Origin: Spirochaetales bacterium
GTDB lineage: Bacteria > Spirochaetota > Spirochaetia > ARS1246
Length of the DNA stretch: 20,149 nucleotides
Assembly: GCA_002688185.1 (NCBI GenBank)
Contig: NZCE01000049.1
Location: forward strand, 1-20,149
Reading direction: 5' to 3'
Of the stretch, positions 7,155 to 15,355 are shown piece by piece. The notes beneath the pieces are model-generated. The model worked only from the letters and a program-made list of their open reading frames with translations. It made no database searches and was not told the origin of the DNA. A program made the translations under genes and the position numbers. Numbering within the stretch: the first letter of the stretch is position 1; the number at the start of each line of letters is the position of its first letter.

Positions 7155-8189
7155 ATGTATCACCTTACCAGAGAGCAATCCATTGCAAAGATGAATGACT
7201 ATGGAGGTCTCGGGATTCCGTTTCTCTTCATCATTGATTTTTCCGGCGAAATGCCCATCGTACTTGGCCGGCATGAAATTTTAGATAATGAAATTTGCTT
7301 TGATTTCAACGGGATAAGGAATTGTGAACCCCCCTATCTTGAATCCGCACCTGATTTTCTGTTTGAGGGGTTTCCCATTCACTACGCGCATTACAAACGC
7401 GCTTTTGATGTAGTGATGAGAAACTTTATCTGGGGCAATAGTTTCCTTTTAAATCTCACATTCCCCACCCCCGTTCTTACTGACATGGATTTTAGGAGGA
7501 TTTTTGCCTTCAGCAATGCAAAATACCGTTTGTATATTAAAAATCAGCTGGTCGTGTTTTCGCCGGAGAGTTTTGTGCGGATCGACGGAGACCTCATCTC
7601 ATCGTTTCCCATGAAGGGAACCATTGACGCATCGATTAGCAACGCCAGACAGGTGATTCTTGATGACCCAAAGGAAACCGCTGAGCATATTACTATCGTG
7701 GATCTTGTTAGGAACGACATCGGTATGATCGCCGACCATGTTCATGTCCGCCGGTTTCGATATATCGATACACTGGAAACATCTGAAAAAACTCTGCTAC
7801 AAGTTAGCTCGGAAGTGTGCGGGCTGCTTCATGGAGATTTTCGCAAGCATATCGGCACACTTCTGTTTAGGATGTTGCCGGCCGGGTCTATCAGCGGCGC
7901 CCCAAAGAAAAAAACCGTGGAGATAATCAGAGAAGCGGAGGGCTACAACCGCGGCTATTATACCGGTGTTTGCGGATGGTTTGACGGGGTTAATTTGGAT
8001 AGCGGCGTCATGATTAGGTACCTTGAACGAACGCCGGACGGGACAATCCTGTTTAAGAGCGGTGGCGGGCTTACCGTCTATAGCGATCCTGTAAGCGAAT
8101 ATCAAGAACTGATAGATAAGGTTTATGTGCCGTTTTCTAGAGACAGTCAGAGTATTACACCGCCAATTCTTGAATCTTCCCTATCATAA
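7155..8189 (+). CDS. pabB: Aminodeoxychorismate synthase component I
   Basis: PabB converts chorismate with ammonia (from a PabA glutaminase encoded elsewhere) to 4-amino-4-deoxychorismate, a folate precursor. The protein has 344 residues, a short form in which the chorismate-binding domain makes up most of the length. The start agrees with the family's N-terminus (a MNDYG...PFLFIIDF block at 13-29). Visible motifs are FSPESF at 135-140, PMKGT at 152-156, DLVRNDIG at 183-190, the LPAGSISGAPK loop at 241-251 and RGYYTGVCGW at 266-275. The lysine in PMKGT is the position known to form the covalent intermediate in PabB and is alanine in anthranilate synthase, which favours PabB over TrpE. Conserved sequence ends near residue 323; the last 20 or so residues are encoded by DNA that also encodes the start of pabC. 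No clear ribosome site precedes the ATG. Confidence 0.93.
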   Translation: MYHLTREQSIAKMNDYGGLGIPFLFIIDFSGEMPIVLGRHEILDNEICFDFNGIRNCEPPYLESAPDFLFEGFPIHYAHYKRAFDVVMRNFIWGNSFLLNLTFPTPVLTDMDFRRIFAFSNAKYRLYIKNQLVVFSPESFVRIDGDLISSFPMKGTIDASISNARQVILDDPKETAEHITIVDLVRNDIGMIADHVHVRRFRYIDTLETSEKTLLQVSSEVCGLLHGDFRKHIGTLLFRMLPAGSISGAPKKKTVEIIREAEGYNRGYYTGVCGWFDGVNLDSGVMIRYLERTPDGTILFKSGGGLTVYSDPVSEYQELIDKVYVPFSRDSQSITPPILESSLS

Positions 8190-8721
8190 TCATCGACTGA
8201 ATAGCACGAGAGGGCTTGTTCTGGGATGTAACGACGCGATTGACCTAGGCCGGGCCCTCTCCATTCCCAGTTGGGTCGGTGAGGACAGGTATAAGTGCCG
8301 GGTGACGTACGATGTCGATATTCAACGGGTGGAATATCAAAAGTACACACCCAGGCACATTCAATCCCTGGCGCTTGTAAACGGCGACAACTTTAATTAC
8401 GCTTATAAATATGAAGATAGGACCCTTTTCAACGAGCTTTTGGCAAAAAAGGGTAAGTGCGATGAAATACTTATTATACAGAACGGCCGGCCCACAGACA
8501 CCTCATATAGCAATGTTGCATTTTACGACGGGACCGCCTGGGTGACCCCATCATCGTTCCTCCTCCCCGGCACAATGCGAAAGAGCTTGATTGAAAGGGA
8601 TTTGCTTTCAGTTGCCGACATGACCGTGAATTGTATTTATCAATATGAGAAAATCTGCCTCATAAACGCAATGCTCGATCTTGGTGAAGTAGAGTTACCC
8701 ACAAAGAACATTGTTGCCTGA
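8125..8721 (+). CDS. pabC: Class IV aminotransferase-like protein, probable aminodeoxychorismate lyase
   Basis: PabC is a PLP enzyme that releases pyruvate from aminodeoxychorismate to give p-aminobenzoate. The 198-residue protein is shorter than the E. coli-type enzyme but has the expected residues: FLETVRV at 4-10 followed by HNHRL, Arg59 for the PLP phosphate, Lys95 in YAYKYEDR as the probable Schiff-base lysine, DTSYSNVAF at 125-133 and the LLPGTMRKSL segment at 146-155. The start lies inside pabB, giving a 65-bp overlap in another frame. The next possible starts would delete FLETVRV, so I keep ATG 8125; AAGG is only 3 bases upstream, and reinitiation after pabB translation is likely. Together with pabB it supplies the two PABA-specific steps; folate pathway genes are not in view. 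Confidence 0.87.
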   Translation: MCRFLETVRVLHRQFLNLPYHNHRLNSTRGLVLGCNDAIDLGRALSIPSWVGEDRYKCRVTYDVDIQRVEYQKYTPRHIQSLALVNGDNFNYAYKYEDRTLFNELLAKKGKCDEILIIQNGRPTDTSYSNVAFYDGTAWVTPSSFLLPGTMRKSLIERDLLSVADMTVNCIYQYEKICLINAMLDLGEVELPTKNIVA

Positions 8722-8758
8722 CCATTAAATGTTTGCGAAACATATTTAGTAGTCAGGC
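8716..8758. terminator. Inverted repeat between convergent pabC and holA, covering both stop codons
   Basis: GCCTGAC at 8716-8722 pairs exactly with GTCAGGC at 8752-8758, and inside it ATGTTT at 8729-8734 pairs with AAACAT at 8738-8743 around a GCG loop. The pabC stop (8719-8721) and the holA stop (8746-8748) both lie within. It is placed like a bidirectional terminator, but neither strand shows the long T-run of a classical intrinsic terminator. Confidence 0.5.
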
Positions 8759-9768
8759 GTCGCGATTATTGCCGTGGTTCCCTTCTTGAGCACTACGTCA
8801 TAGAGAAACAACTTGAGATAGATATCCTGCATGTTTCCGCTGTTTGACCGGAGCTGTGTTTCATATTCTGAAAAGAGGGTGAAAATTCTTTCCAACTGCC
8901 CGGCAGTGTAGACATCACAAGCCACCGCGTACACTCGTTGGTTTTTTTTGCCCCTGATTTTCAGTTTTCGATATGCGTCATCCAAGCTGTAGCGCGCATC
9001 GATCATCCTTCTCACGGTCAGCAACCTTCTGAATTGCCAAAGCAACCCGCCCAAAAGCTGGGACGGATCGGTGGCCCCGGAATGCCTGAGATTCTGCAAG
9101 ATTTCAAGCGATGACGAAAAACTGCCCTGAGCGATTCGATCGAATAGAGTAAAAACATTCTCTTCTCTGCTGTGGTAAACGAGATCCTCAACGAGATCCT
9201 CGGAAATAGTTTTCTCGTCTTTTAAAAAGAGTGCGAGCCGCTCACACACCTGTTTTAGCTCTTGGGTGTTATTTTCCACATGCTCGAGAAGAAGATCCAC
9301 CGCTTCAGCGGTGATAGTGATGCCGGCGGATCTAAAATAATTGCTGATCCATGATTGCTTCTGATTTTCAAACAGTTCCCAAAATACTCTTTTTTGCTCT
9401 TTTGGAACTACGGAATCCAAGCGCTTATCGATCTGATAGAGATCCGAGAGCATGATGAGGGTGGCATCACTAACCGGCCGCTTGCAGTATTCCGAGAGGA
9501 TTTCGCAATCGGTCTTGTTTTTCACGTCGTGAACTTGATTGAGAAATACGATCCGGTGTGCGGCAAACAGAGAAGTGTTTCTCAGCGTTGAAACAACATC
9601 CAAAAACTCAAGTTTAAACGGATAATATCGATATTCTTCTGGCTTTTCGCCCGATTCAGAAGCGATTTTTTTCGTTAGCTGATCAATAAACTCCTGCTTT
9701 TGGCCATTCTCAGGGCCGAGCAGCAGATAAACCCCGGGTTTCTTACCCGATTTGCGGCTGGCGGACAC
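8746..9768 (-). CDS. holA: DNA polymerase III, delta subunit
   Basis: HolA is the clamp-loader subunit that opens the beta sliding clamp. The 340-residue length fits the family. The N-terminal PGVYLLLGPENGQKQEFI segment is the typical start of the delta AAA+-like fold, which lacks a functional Walker A. The middle contains a LRNTSLFAAHRIVFL strand-helix block, and the C-terminal part (LLWQFRRLLTVRRM... and KLKIRGKK..RVY) matches the helical oligomerisation domain. GTG 9768 is the first possible start, since an in-frame TAG precedes it directly. Its ribosome site is weak. It is the last gene of the long minus-strand string, 52 bp after lexA, and ends in the inverted repeat shared with pabC. 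Confidence 0.9.
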   Translation of the reverse strand: MSASRKSGKKPGVYLLLGPENGQKQEFIDQLTKKIASESGEKPEEYRYYPFKLEFLDVVSTLRNTSLFAAHRIVFLNQVHDVKNKTDCEILSEYCKRPVSDATLIMLSDLYQIDKRLDSVVPKEQKRVFWELFENQKQSWISNYFRSAGITITAEAVDLLLEHVENNTQELKQVCERLALFLKDEKTISEDLVEDLVYHSREENVFTLFDRIAQGSFSSSLEILQNLRHSGATDPSQLLGGLLWQFRRLLTVRRMIDARYSLDDAYRKLKIRGKKNQRVYAVACDVYTAGQLERIFTLFSEYETQLRSNSGNMQDIYLKLFLYDVVLKKGTTAIIATPDY

Positions 9769-9820
9769 CTACAGAACCATGATTTTTCCGGCATCACACC
9801 GGTTGGCAGGCAGGAAAGCT

Positions 9821-10426
9821 CTACGCATAGTTGCGCATAATGCAGGCAAGTTTACCAAGAATTCTTACGCTCTGGGAGTAGATTGGCGGGTATACCGGAT
9901 TCTCGGCCTTGAGTTTAACCCGATTCTTCTCTTTGTAGAAACGTTTCAATGTCACCGCTTCATCATTTAAAACTGCAACGACAATATCACCGTTATCCGC
10001 GTAATTCTTCTGTTCAAAAATCGCCGTGTCACCATCAAGAATACCGGCGCCCTCCATGCTGTCGCCTTGAACGCGAAGGGCAAAATGCCGCCCGCGGCTC
10101 AAGTTCTCAGCGGATACTTTCAGGACACCTTCCCAGTTCTCTTCCGCAAAGAGGGGCATGCCGGCGGCGACGTGGCCGATGACCGGTACTTCTATAAAAT
10201 CCTCAGCGTCTTCCTCATTATCCACGATTTCAATAGCGCGAGATCGCCCAAGATCACAATGGATCTGCTCTTTTTTCTCGAGGGCTTTGACATGATCGTA
10301 CGCACCTTTTACCGAAATGTTAAAATTGCCCGCGATTTCTCTGATGGTAGGTGGGTATTTGTGCTCCCGAATAAAACCCTTGATAAAGCTGAGAATTTCC
10401 TGTTGGCGTGTTGTTAGTTCTTTCAT
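9821..10426 (-). CDS. lexA: LexA, SOS-response repressor and autoprotease
   Basis: LexA represses DNA-damage genes until RecA-stimulated self-cleavage. The 201-residue protein has an N-terminal winged helix (TTRQQEILSFI; TIREIAGNFNISVKGAYDHV; ALEKK) and a C-terminal S24 peptidase fold. The cleavage site is Ala88-Gly89 (HVAAGMP), with catalytic Ser123 in GDSMEGAGI and Lys161 in AVTLKRF. All catalytic elements are intact. Its ATG overlaps the ntrX TGA (ATGA), so translation is likely coupled to ntrX. I found no operator resembling the E. coli or Bacillus SOS box next to it, and no obvious promoter of its own, which is unusual because lexA is normally autoregulated. Confidence 0.95.
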   Translation of the reverse strand: MKELTTRQQEILSFIKGFIREHKYPPTIREIAGNFNISVKGAYDHVKALEKKEQIHCDLGRSRAIEIVDNEEDAEDFIEVPVIGHVAAGMPLFAEENWEGVLKVSAENLSRGRHFALRVQGDSMEGAGILDGDTAIFEQKNYADNGDIVVAVLNDEAVTLKRFYKEKNRVKLKAENPVYPPIYSQSVRILGKLACIMRNYA

Positions 10427-11793
10427 TTTTCTATCTGTATCCCTAGTTTCTTAATCTTCCCATGCAGGTTACTGGGATAAATACCCAAGGTCTCAGCAGT
10501 CTTTGAAATATTGAAGTCGCTTTCTTTGAGCTTGTGTTCAATAAACATTTTTTCAAACGCGTTTTTGGCGTTATTCAACTTCATCTCACGAAAACCTTTA
10601 AGTAACCTATTTTGGGGATTAATATCCCTACTACTTTCCCCCAAGTAGTAGCGGACGTTCTCATTAGATATTATATCACTAGTCACCATAATACTAATGC
10701 GTTCAATAAAGTTTTTCAATTCTCTAATGTTTCCAGGCCACGAATAATCTTGCAGTATCTGCATCCCGGCCGCCGTAATCCGTTTTTTCTTTCCGGAATT
10801 GTGGGTGCTGAACTTTTCCAAGAAGTGATCCACTAAAAGAGGGATATCGTCAATTCGATCACGTAGCGGCGGCACTTCCACCGGAACGACATTCAGACGA
10901 AAATACAGATCCTCCCTGAAAGTGCGATTTCTTATTTCGTCGGGGATATTTTTATTTGTTGCCGAAATGAGCCGGATATCCACAGATATCGATTTCTCTC
11001 CGCCAATCCGTTCAAACTTGAGCTCCTGTATGGCTCTCAGCACTTTTGCCTGGGTGGGCAATGACATGTCTGCAATCTCATCTAGAAACAGGGTGCCACC
11101 GTTCGCGACCTCAAATTTGCCCTTTCTCCGTGCTACCGCGCTGGTAAAGGCGCCCTTCTCATGGCCGAACAACTCGCTCTCGATAAGGGTTTCGGGAATG
11201 GCCGCGCAGTTTACCTCCACAAATGGTTGGCCCGATCGACTGGATCGACGGTGTATCTCCCTCGCGATGAGCTCCTTGCCCGTGCCGTTCTCACCATGAA
11301 TCAGTATTTTTGCACTGGAATTAGCGCTCTGCTGGATTCTCTCCCAAATAATATTCATCGCCGGACTGGTGCCGATCATCTCGTCCTCTAAAAAGAGATT
11401 GTTACGAAGGCTCTGATTTTCCCGGCGCAGATCTTCAATTTTCAGCGCGTTACGGACTAGATTTATAATCTTTTCCATGGAAAGGGGTTTTTCCACAAAA
11501 TCAAACGCGCCGAGTTTAACCGCCTTGACCGCGATATCTATATTTGCGTGGCCTGAAATAACGATGACCTCTATCTCCGGATAGTCACCTCTTACCTCCC
11601 GCAGAACGTCAATACCGCCCATGTTTGGCAGCAAAACGTCAAGGATTATCAGATCTATTGGGGAGTTTTTGAGGACTGATAATCCCTCATAACCATCGCC
11701 GGCTGTAAAAACAGAATAATCCTCATCTTCTAGAATGCCTGAAAGAACCGTACGAATACCCGGCTCATCGTCGATGATTAGAATGTTACTCAT
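10423..11793 (-). CDS. ntrX: NtrX-type sigma-54-dependent response regulator (GAFTSA variant)
   Basis: The 456-residue protein has a receiver domain (phospho-acceptor Asp52 in LILDVLLPN), an AAA+ domain (Walker A GENGTGKE at 167-174; Walker B GTLFLDEI at 233-240; the FREDLYFRL and SWPGNIREL motifs) and a C-terminal Fis-type helix-turn-helix (ISKTAETLGIYPSNLHGKI). It is the cognate regulator of NtrY, whose stop abuts this ATG. In the loop that contacts sigma-54 the usual GAFTGA reads GAFTSA (214-219): the Thr is kept but the following Gly is Ser. Whether it activates sigma-54 promoters is therefore open. The sigma-54 gene itself lies upstream in the same string. The DNA targets are unknown; a nitrogen role should not be assumed from the name. 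Confidence 0.93.
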   Translation of the reverse strand: MSNILIIDDEPGIRTVLSGILEDEDYSVFTAGDGYEGLSVLKNSPIDLIILDVLLPNMGGIDVLREVRGDYPEIEVIVISGHANIDIAVKAVKLGAFDFVEKPLSMEKIINLVRNALKIEDLRRENQSLRNNLFLEDEMIGTSPAMNIIWERIQQSANSSAKILIHGENGTGKELIAREIHRRSSRSGQPFVEVNCAAIPETLIESELFGHEKGAFTSAVARRKGKFEVANGGTLFLDEIADMSLPTQAKVLRAIQELKFERIGGEKSISVDIRLISATNKNIPDEIRNRTFREDLYFRLNVVPVEVPPLRDRIDDIPLLVDHFLEKFSTHNSGKKKRITAAGMQILQDYSWPGNIRELKNFIERISIMVTSDIISNENVRYYLGESSRDINPQNRLLKGFREMKLNNAKNAFEKMFIEHKLKESDFNISKTAETLGIYPSNLHGKIKKLGIQIEK

Positions 11794-13557
11794 TCATCGC
11801 TCCAGCGGCAGATCGATAAAGAATGTGGTACCGGTATTTTTCTCTGTTTCGAACCAGATCTGACCGTCATGGTCGAAGATGATCCGTTCTACAATCGGCA
11901 AACCGAGCCCGGTTCCGCCTTCTTTGGTGGTGAAGTAAGGGTTGAAGACCTGGCCGTGAAAATCTTGCTCAATTCCAAGGCCTGAGTCTTTTATTTGAAT
12001 CCTACAGTACTGTTTATTGCGTTTTCTGACAAGATCGGTCCTCAACATCACGGATCCGGTGTCTTGGATAGACTCGCACGCGTTTTTTACCAAGTTTGTA
12101 AATACTTGTCGCATCTGCGACCGGTCCGCCGGAATTGAAAGCGACTGATCGAGGTTTTCGAGGTCAAAGGTGACCGTCGGATAGGAATCCCGGAAGACCT
12201 CCACTGCCTCCGTGAGCAGGTCACGAATCCGCAGATCGGAAATCTGCGGCGCCGGAAGCCGTGCAAAATCCCTGAATTCGCCGAGCAAATCATTGAGATT
12301 CCCAACCTCTCTGATTATCGTGCTCACTGCCTGCTCTAGAATACGCTCAAAGTTTATATTTTTATCACGGTAACGGTAGAGGATGCGCTCAGCACTCAGT
12401 TTTATTGGAGTAAGTGGATTTTTTATCTCATGGGCCATTCTCTGCGCTATCTCTTGCCAGGCGGAGATCTTTTCAGTCTGAAGCAGCTTGTGCCGTGAGC
12501 TCTCGAGCTCGGAAACCATGCTGTTAAACGATTGTACCAAACTCGAAAGCTCATTTCCCGTCCGATTAAGGATCCGATATGAAAAGTCTCCGTCCGCGAC
12601 TCTTCGCGTTGCATCCTCCAGGCTCACAATCGGTTGGATCACTTCTTCACTCAACAGAAAACTGATGAGAAGAGACAGAAGAATAAGAGGGAATGAGAAG
12701 AAAAAATAGAAAAGAATCAGCGTAATTCTGAATATTGGCTGAAATAGCTCAATCTGGTTAAACGTGTCATTTGATGAGGTCAGCTTTTCAGCCTTTTTGT
12801 CAAAGTCCTTTGGAATAATCGTGCTGAGGATTATGAGATACTCATTGCCACCAATGGTTTGACGCCTGAGATATCTGAGGGCGCTGTACGACTCATAGCT
12901 TTCTCGATTTGCCAGCCCGCTATCCCACGTGTTTACGCGCTGATAGGAAACTTTTCCCCGTTCATCTCCAAAAAAGGAGTGCTCTTCCCCGCCGGCGAGA
13001 TAGATCTGAAGGCTATCGGCGAGGGTGCTGGTTTCTTGGACGGTCTTCCACACATTTAGGGGAGATCTGGGAATATCCCGATAAAGACTCGAAAGCAATG
13101 GACTCCCTCCGAACGCGCGTAGCCCTTTCACCTTTTCCAAATTATACTGGAGCACTAAGTCCACCCCACCCTCCAATCCTTCCGCGATGGGCGACGAAAA
13201 CCATCTGTTCATGGCGATTTCTATAAAACTCACCGAAAGGATTCCCTGGGGAAGCGAACTCAAAAGGGTGATTATGGCAAAAAAAAGCATGAGGCGGATT
13301 TTTAAGTTTACCCCCGGATGCCCACGGCGTTTCTCCCGCCATATGCGGTATACATTGAGGCCGATGACAACGGTCAGAAAAAGCGGGAGGATGATGGCGA
13401 TAGGGATAACAATATAGTTGGAAATGGGGCTTTCAAGGGAAACGTCGCTGATAATCTGTCTGGCAAATACAAGAATCAGCACTATAAGAGAGAAGTAAGT
13501 GAGAAGAATGCTGATTAAACCAGCGGTTGAGGTAGTTGCGGTCCGCTGCCGGATCAT
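11794..13557 (-). CDS. ntrY: NtrY-type membrane sensor histidine kinase
   Basis: The 587-residue protein has membrane segments at about 13-33, 48-70, 88-110 and 277-302, with an extracytoplasmic region of about 165 residues between the last two. A HAMP domain (EEVIQPIVSLEDATRRVADG) follows at about 304-356, then HisKA with His376 in AHEIKNPLTP and an HATPase domain (NACESI; DSGLGI; GGTGLGLPIV). The AHEIKNPLTPIKLSAERI block is typical of NtrY. HAMP is joined to HisKA without room for the PAS domain found in many NtrY proteins. Its TGA directly precedes the ntrX ATG, and its ATG shares one base with the stop of the DUF4390 gene, so the three are translated from one message. It presumably phosphorylates NtrX; the signal is unknown. 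Confidence 0.93.
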   Translation of the reverse strand: MIRQRTATTSTAGLISILLTYFSLIVLILVFARQIISDVSLESPISNYIVIPIAIILPLFLTVVIGLNVYRIWREKRRGHPGVNLKIRLMLFFAIITLLSSLPQGILSVSFIEIAMNRWFSSPIAEGLEGGVDLVLQYNLEKVKGLRAFGGSPLLSSLYRDIPRSPLNVWKTVQETSTLADSLQIYLAGGEEHSFFGDERGKVSYQRVNTWDSGLANRESYESYSALRYLRRQTIGGNEYLIILSTIIPKDFDKKAEKLTSSNDTFNQIELFQPIFRITLILFYFFFSFPLILLSLLISFLLSEEVIQPIVSLEDATRRVADGDFSYRILNRTGNELSSLVQSFNSMVSELESSRHKLLQTEKISAWQEIAQRMAHEIKNPLTPIKLSAERILYRYRDKNINFERILEQAVSTIIREVGNLNDLLGEFRDFARLPAPQISDLRIRDLLTEAVEVFRDSYPTVTFDLENLDQSLSIPADRSQMRQVFTNLVKNACESIQDTGSVMLRTDLVRKRNKQYCRIQIKDSGLGIEQDFHGQVFNPYFTTKEGGTGLGLPIVERIIFDHDGQIWFETEKNTGTTFFIDLPLER

Positions 13558-14078
13558 TATTTTACTATACTAAATGGCACTCGCCGCCACGGCAAGATCT
13601 GTCTATACTCCGGACGCAAGAGAATCATCAGAGTAAGAGGTGGAACCAGTTTTATGGGTTGTATCTGCGGTCTACATAGTACATAGAGATCATCGCTGGA
13701 TTCCGATGGAATTGCTATTCGCTGATTTTTAAGGGTGAAAAGGTGCTCCATAAAGCCGCCGGCGTTCCCGAAAACAATTTCAGCGTCATCGTCGACCCGA
13801 ATTATGTATTCTTGATTAATTGCGTTCCACCAAGCTACGTGGACTACGTCATATTCGACCACCCGCCTGTCACCAAATAATCTTCCAATGCCGGAAAGCT
13901 CCTGATATATTCTTATTTGGTATCTAATCTCGGCCCGATGCCCTTCTACCAGAGATTCAATAATTGGCCCAGGGTTGTAATCGGCCAGGGCGTAGGAAAA
14001 CTCTATGAGTACCTCCTCCGCCGGTAGCGGGGTAATGCAGAGCAAAAACAGATAATAACGTACCGATAGTTTACTCAT
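13557..14078 (-). CDS. DUF4390-like protein upstream of ntrY
   Basis: A 173-residue protein with a short hydrophobic N-terminus (VRYYLFLLCITPLPAEE) that looks like a signal peptide, so it is probably periplasmic. The body is beta-rich, with a FSYALADYNPGPIIESLVEG block followed by EIRYQIRIY and YDVVHVAWWNAINQEYIIR. This resembles DUF4390 proteins, which I recall being encoded next to ntrY in many bacteria. Function is unknown. Its ATG overlaps the stop of the HPr gene (ATGA) and its stop overlaps the ntrY start (TAATG). The location suggests a role in what NtrY senses, but that is inference. Family assignment is by pattern only. Confidence 0.72.
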   Translation of the reverse strand: MSKLSVRYYLFLLCITPLPAEEVLIEFSYALADYNPGPIIESLVEGHRAEIRYQIRIYQELSGIGRLFGDRRVVEYDVVHVAWWNAINQEYIIRVDDDAEIVFGNAGGFMEHLFTLKNQRIAIPSESSDDLYVLCRPQIQPIKLVPPLTLMILLRPEYRQILPWRRVPFSIVK

Positions 14079-14341
14079 TCCTCTTCAAAGCGGGTGTCGA
14101 ATAGTTTGGCTATTGCGGCCACGGCGTCCGTCTCATCCTCTCCATCAGCAGAGAGGGTAAGTTGGGTTTTATACGCCGCACCAAGAGTTATGATACCCAT
14201 GATGGACTTCGCGTTGATTTTGGTACTTTCTTTTTCAAGAAATATTTTTGAGACAAACTTGTTCGCTGTCTGTACGATAAGCGCCGCCGGCCGGGCATGG
14301 ATTCCCGCCCGGTTCAGGATCGTAACCTCTCTACACGTCAT
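14075..14341 (-). CDS. ptsH: HPr phosphocarrier protein
   Basis: HPr carries phosphate in the phosphotransferase system and in regulation. The 88-residue protein has the active-site His in NRAGIHARPA (residues 10-19, His15) and the regulatory Ser in NAKSIMGII (about Ser46), the target of HPr kinase. Both sites are intact, so it can in principle be phosphorylated by enzyme I and by HprK. It begins 8 bp after hprK, with AGGA about 6 bases before its ATG, and overlaps the next gene by 4 bases. No sugar permease component is in view, so a regulatory role is at least as likely as sugar transport. Confidence 0.95.
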   Translation of the reverse strand: MTCREVTILNRAGIHARPAALIVQTANKFVSKIFLEKESTKINAKSIMGIITLGAAYKTQLTLSADGEDETDAVAAIAKLFDTRFEEE

Positions 14342-14349
14342 GGGGAATC

Positions 14350-15333
14350 CTAAAAGATGTCTTCTTTTTGGAAATAGAGTGCCCGTGCGCTTTCACTCTC
14401 AAGCCATTGGAGAACATTTTCATCAAACTCTTTTGCCGAGTAATACCCCATCTTTTTCAGACGCTCAACCATGGCCGCAACTTCAATAATAATCGATATA
14501 TTCCTTCCGGGTTTTACGGGAATATAGAGACAGGGTACATGTACACCAAGAATTTCTTCGCTCTGATCGCTCGATCCCAGCCGGTCATATTCCTTTTCCG
14601 GATCCCAATCTTCCAAATGGACGATGAGCTGGACCTGTTTGGTATCGCGAATGGCTCCCACACCGAATAAATGCGCAACATTGATGATACCAAGCCCCCG
14701 TATCTCCATATGATGGCTTGTCACTTTGTTGAGTGCAGAGCCAAGCACCACGTTCCCGCTTACGCATCGGACATCTACCGCGTCATCACAGATTAGACGA
14801 TGACCGCGCTCGATCAATTCAAGGGCTGTCTCACTTTTGCCCACACCGCTTTCGCCCGTAATCATTATGCCGATCCCGGAAACTTCTACCAGCACACCGT
14901 GAAACACCTGCTGCGGCGCAAATACTGTGTCTAGTGCCCGTATAAGGCGGCTTGAAAAATCGGCCGTTGCCAGAGTTGTCTGAAGCACCGGACAACCGGC
15001 TTCCTCCGCATTCTGTATAAACTCCTCATGAGGCTTTAAACTGTGGGAAAAAATGCAGCAGGGTATTGGGTAGCTAAAGAGCTCATGGATGGTATCAACA
15101 TTCCCTTCCTCATGGAGTTTGTCAAGAAAAGCGGTTTCTCCACGGCCAAAAACTTGTAGCCGATTGTAGGCAAACTTATCAAAAAAACCTCCAAGGGCTA
15201 ATCCGGGCCTATTCAGATCGGGGGCCGATATCTCTCTAGTAAGACCGGGTCTCCCGGCTATGCACTTAAGCTCAAGTGAATCTCTCTCTTTGAGATCTAA
15301 ATCGAGCAGATCAAGTACGGTAATGTTGTTCAT
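14350..15333 (-). CDS. hprK: HPr kinase/phosphorylase
   Basis: HprK phosphorylates and dephosphorylates the regulatory serine of HPr in response to metabolites. The 327-residue protein has the usual N-terminal domain and a C-terminal catalytic domain with Walker A TGESGVGKSETALEL at about 158-172, the ICDDAVDVR segment and the family signature HMEIRGLGIINVAHLFGVGA. Length fits the family. AGAGG lies 5 bases before its ATG. It is encoded directly upstream of its substrate HPr. In many proteobacteria ptsN lies between hpf and hprK; here it is absent. Confidence 0.95.
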   Translation of the reverse strand: MNNITVLDLLDLDLKERDSLELKCIAGRPGLTREISAPDLNRPGLALGGFFDKFAYNRLQVFGRGETAFLDKLHEEGNVDTIHELFSYPIPCCIFSHSLKPHEEFIQNAEEAGCPVLQTTLATADFSSRLIRALDTVFAPQQVFHGVLVEVSGIGIMITGESGVGKSETALELIERGHRLICDDAVDVRCVSGNVVLGSALNKVTSHHMEIRGLGIINVAHLFGVGAIRDTKQVQLIVHLEDWDPEKEYDRLGSSDQSEEILGVHVPCLYIPVKPGRNISIIIEVAAMVERLKKMGYYSAKEFDENVLQWLESESARALYFQKEDIF

Positions 15334-15355
15334 GAGCGCCTCTGGTGGTCAGGTA

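Noticed and set aside
9769..9820. CCGG-CCGG repeat between lexA and holA as a terminator
   Set aside because: A 4-bp self-complementary stem with no T-run on the transcribed strand; too weak to call.
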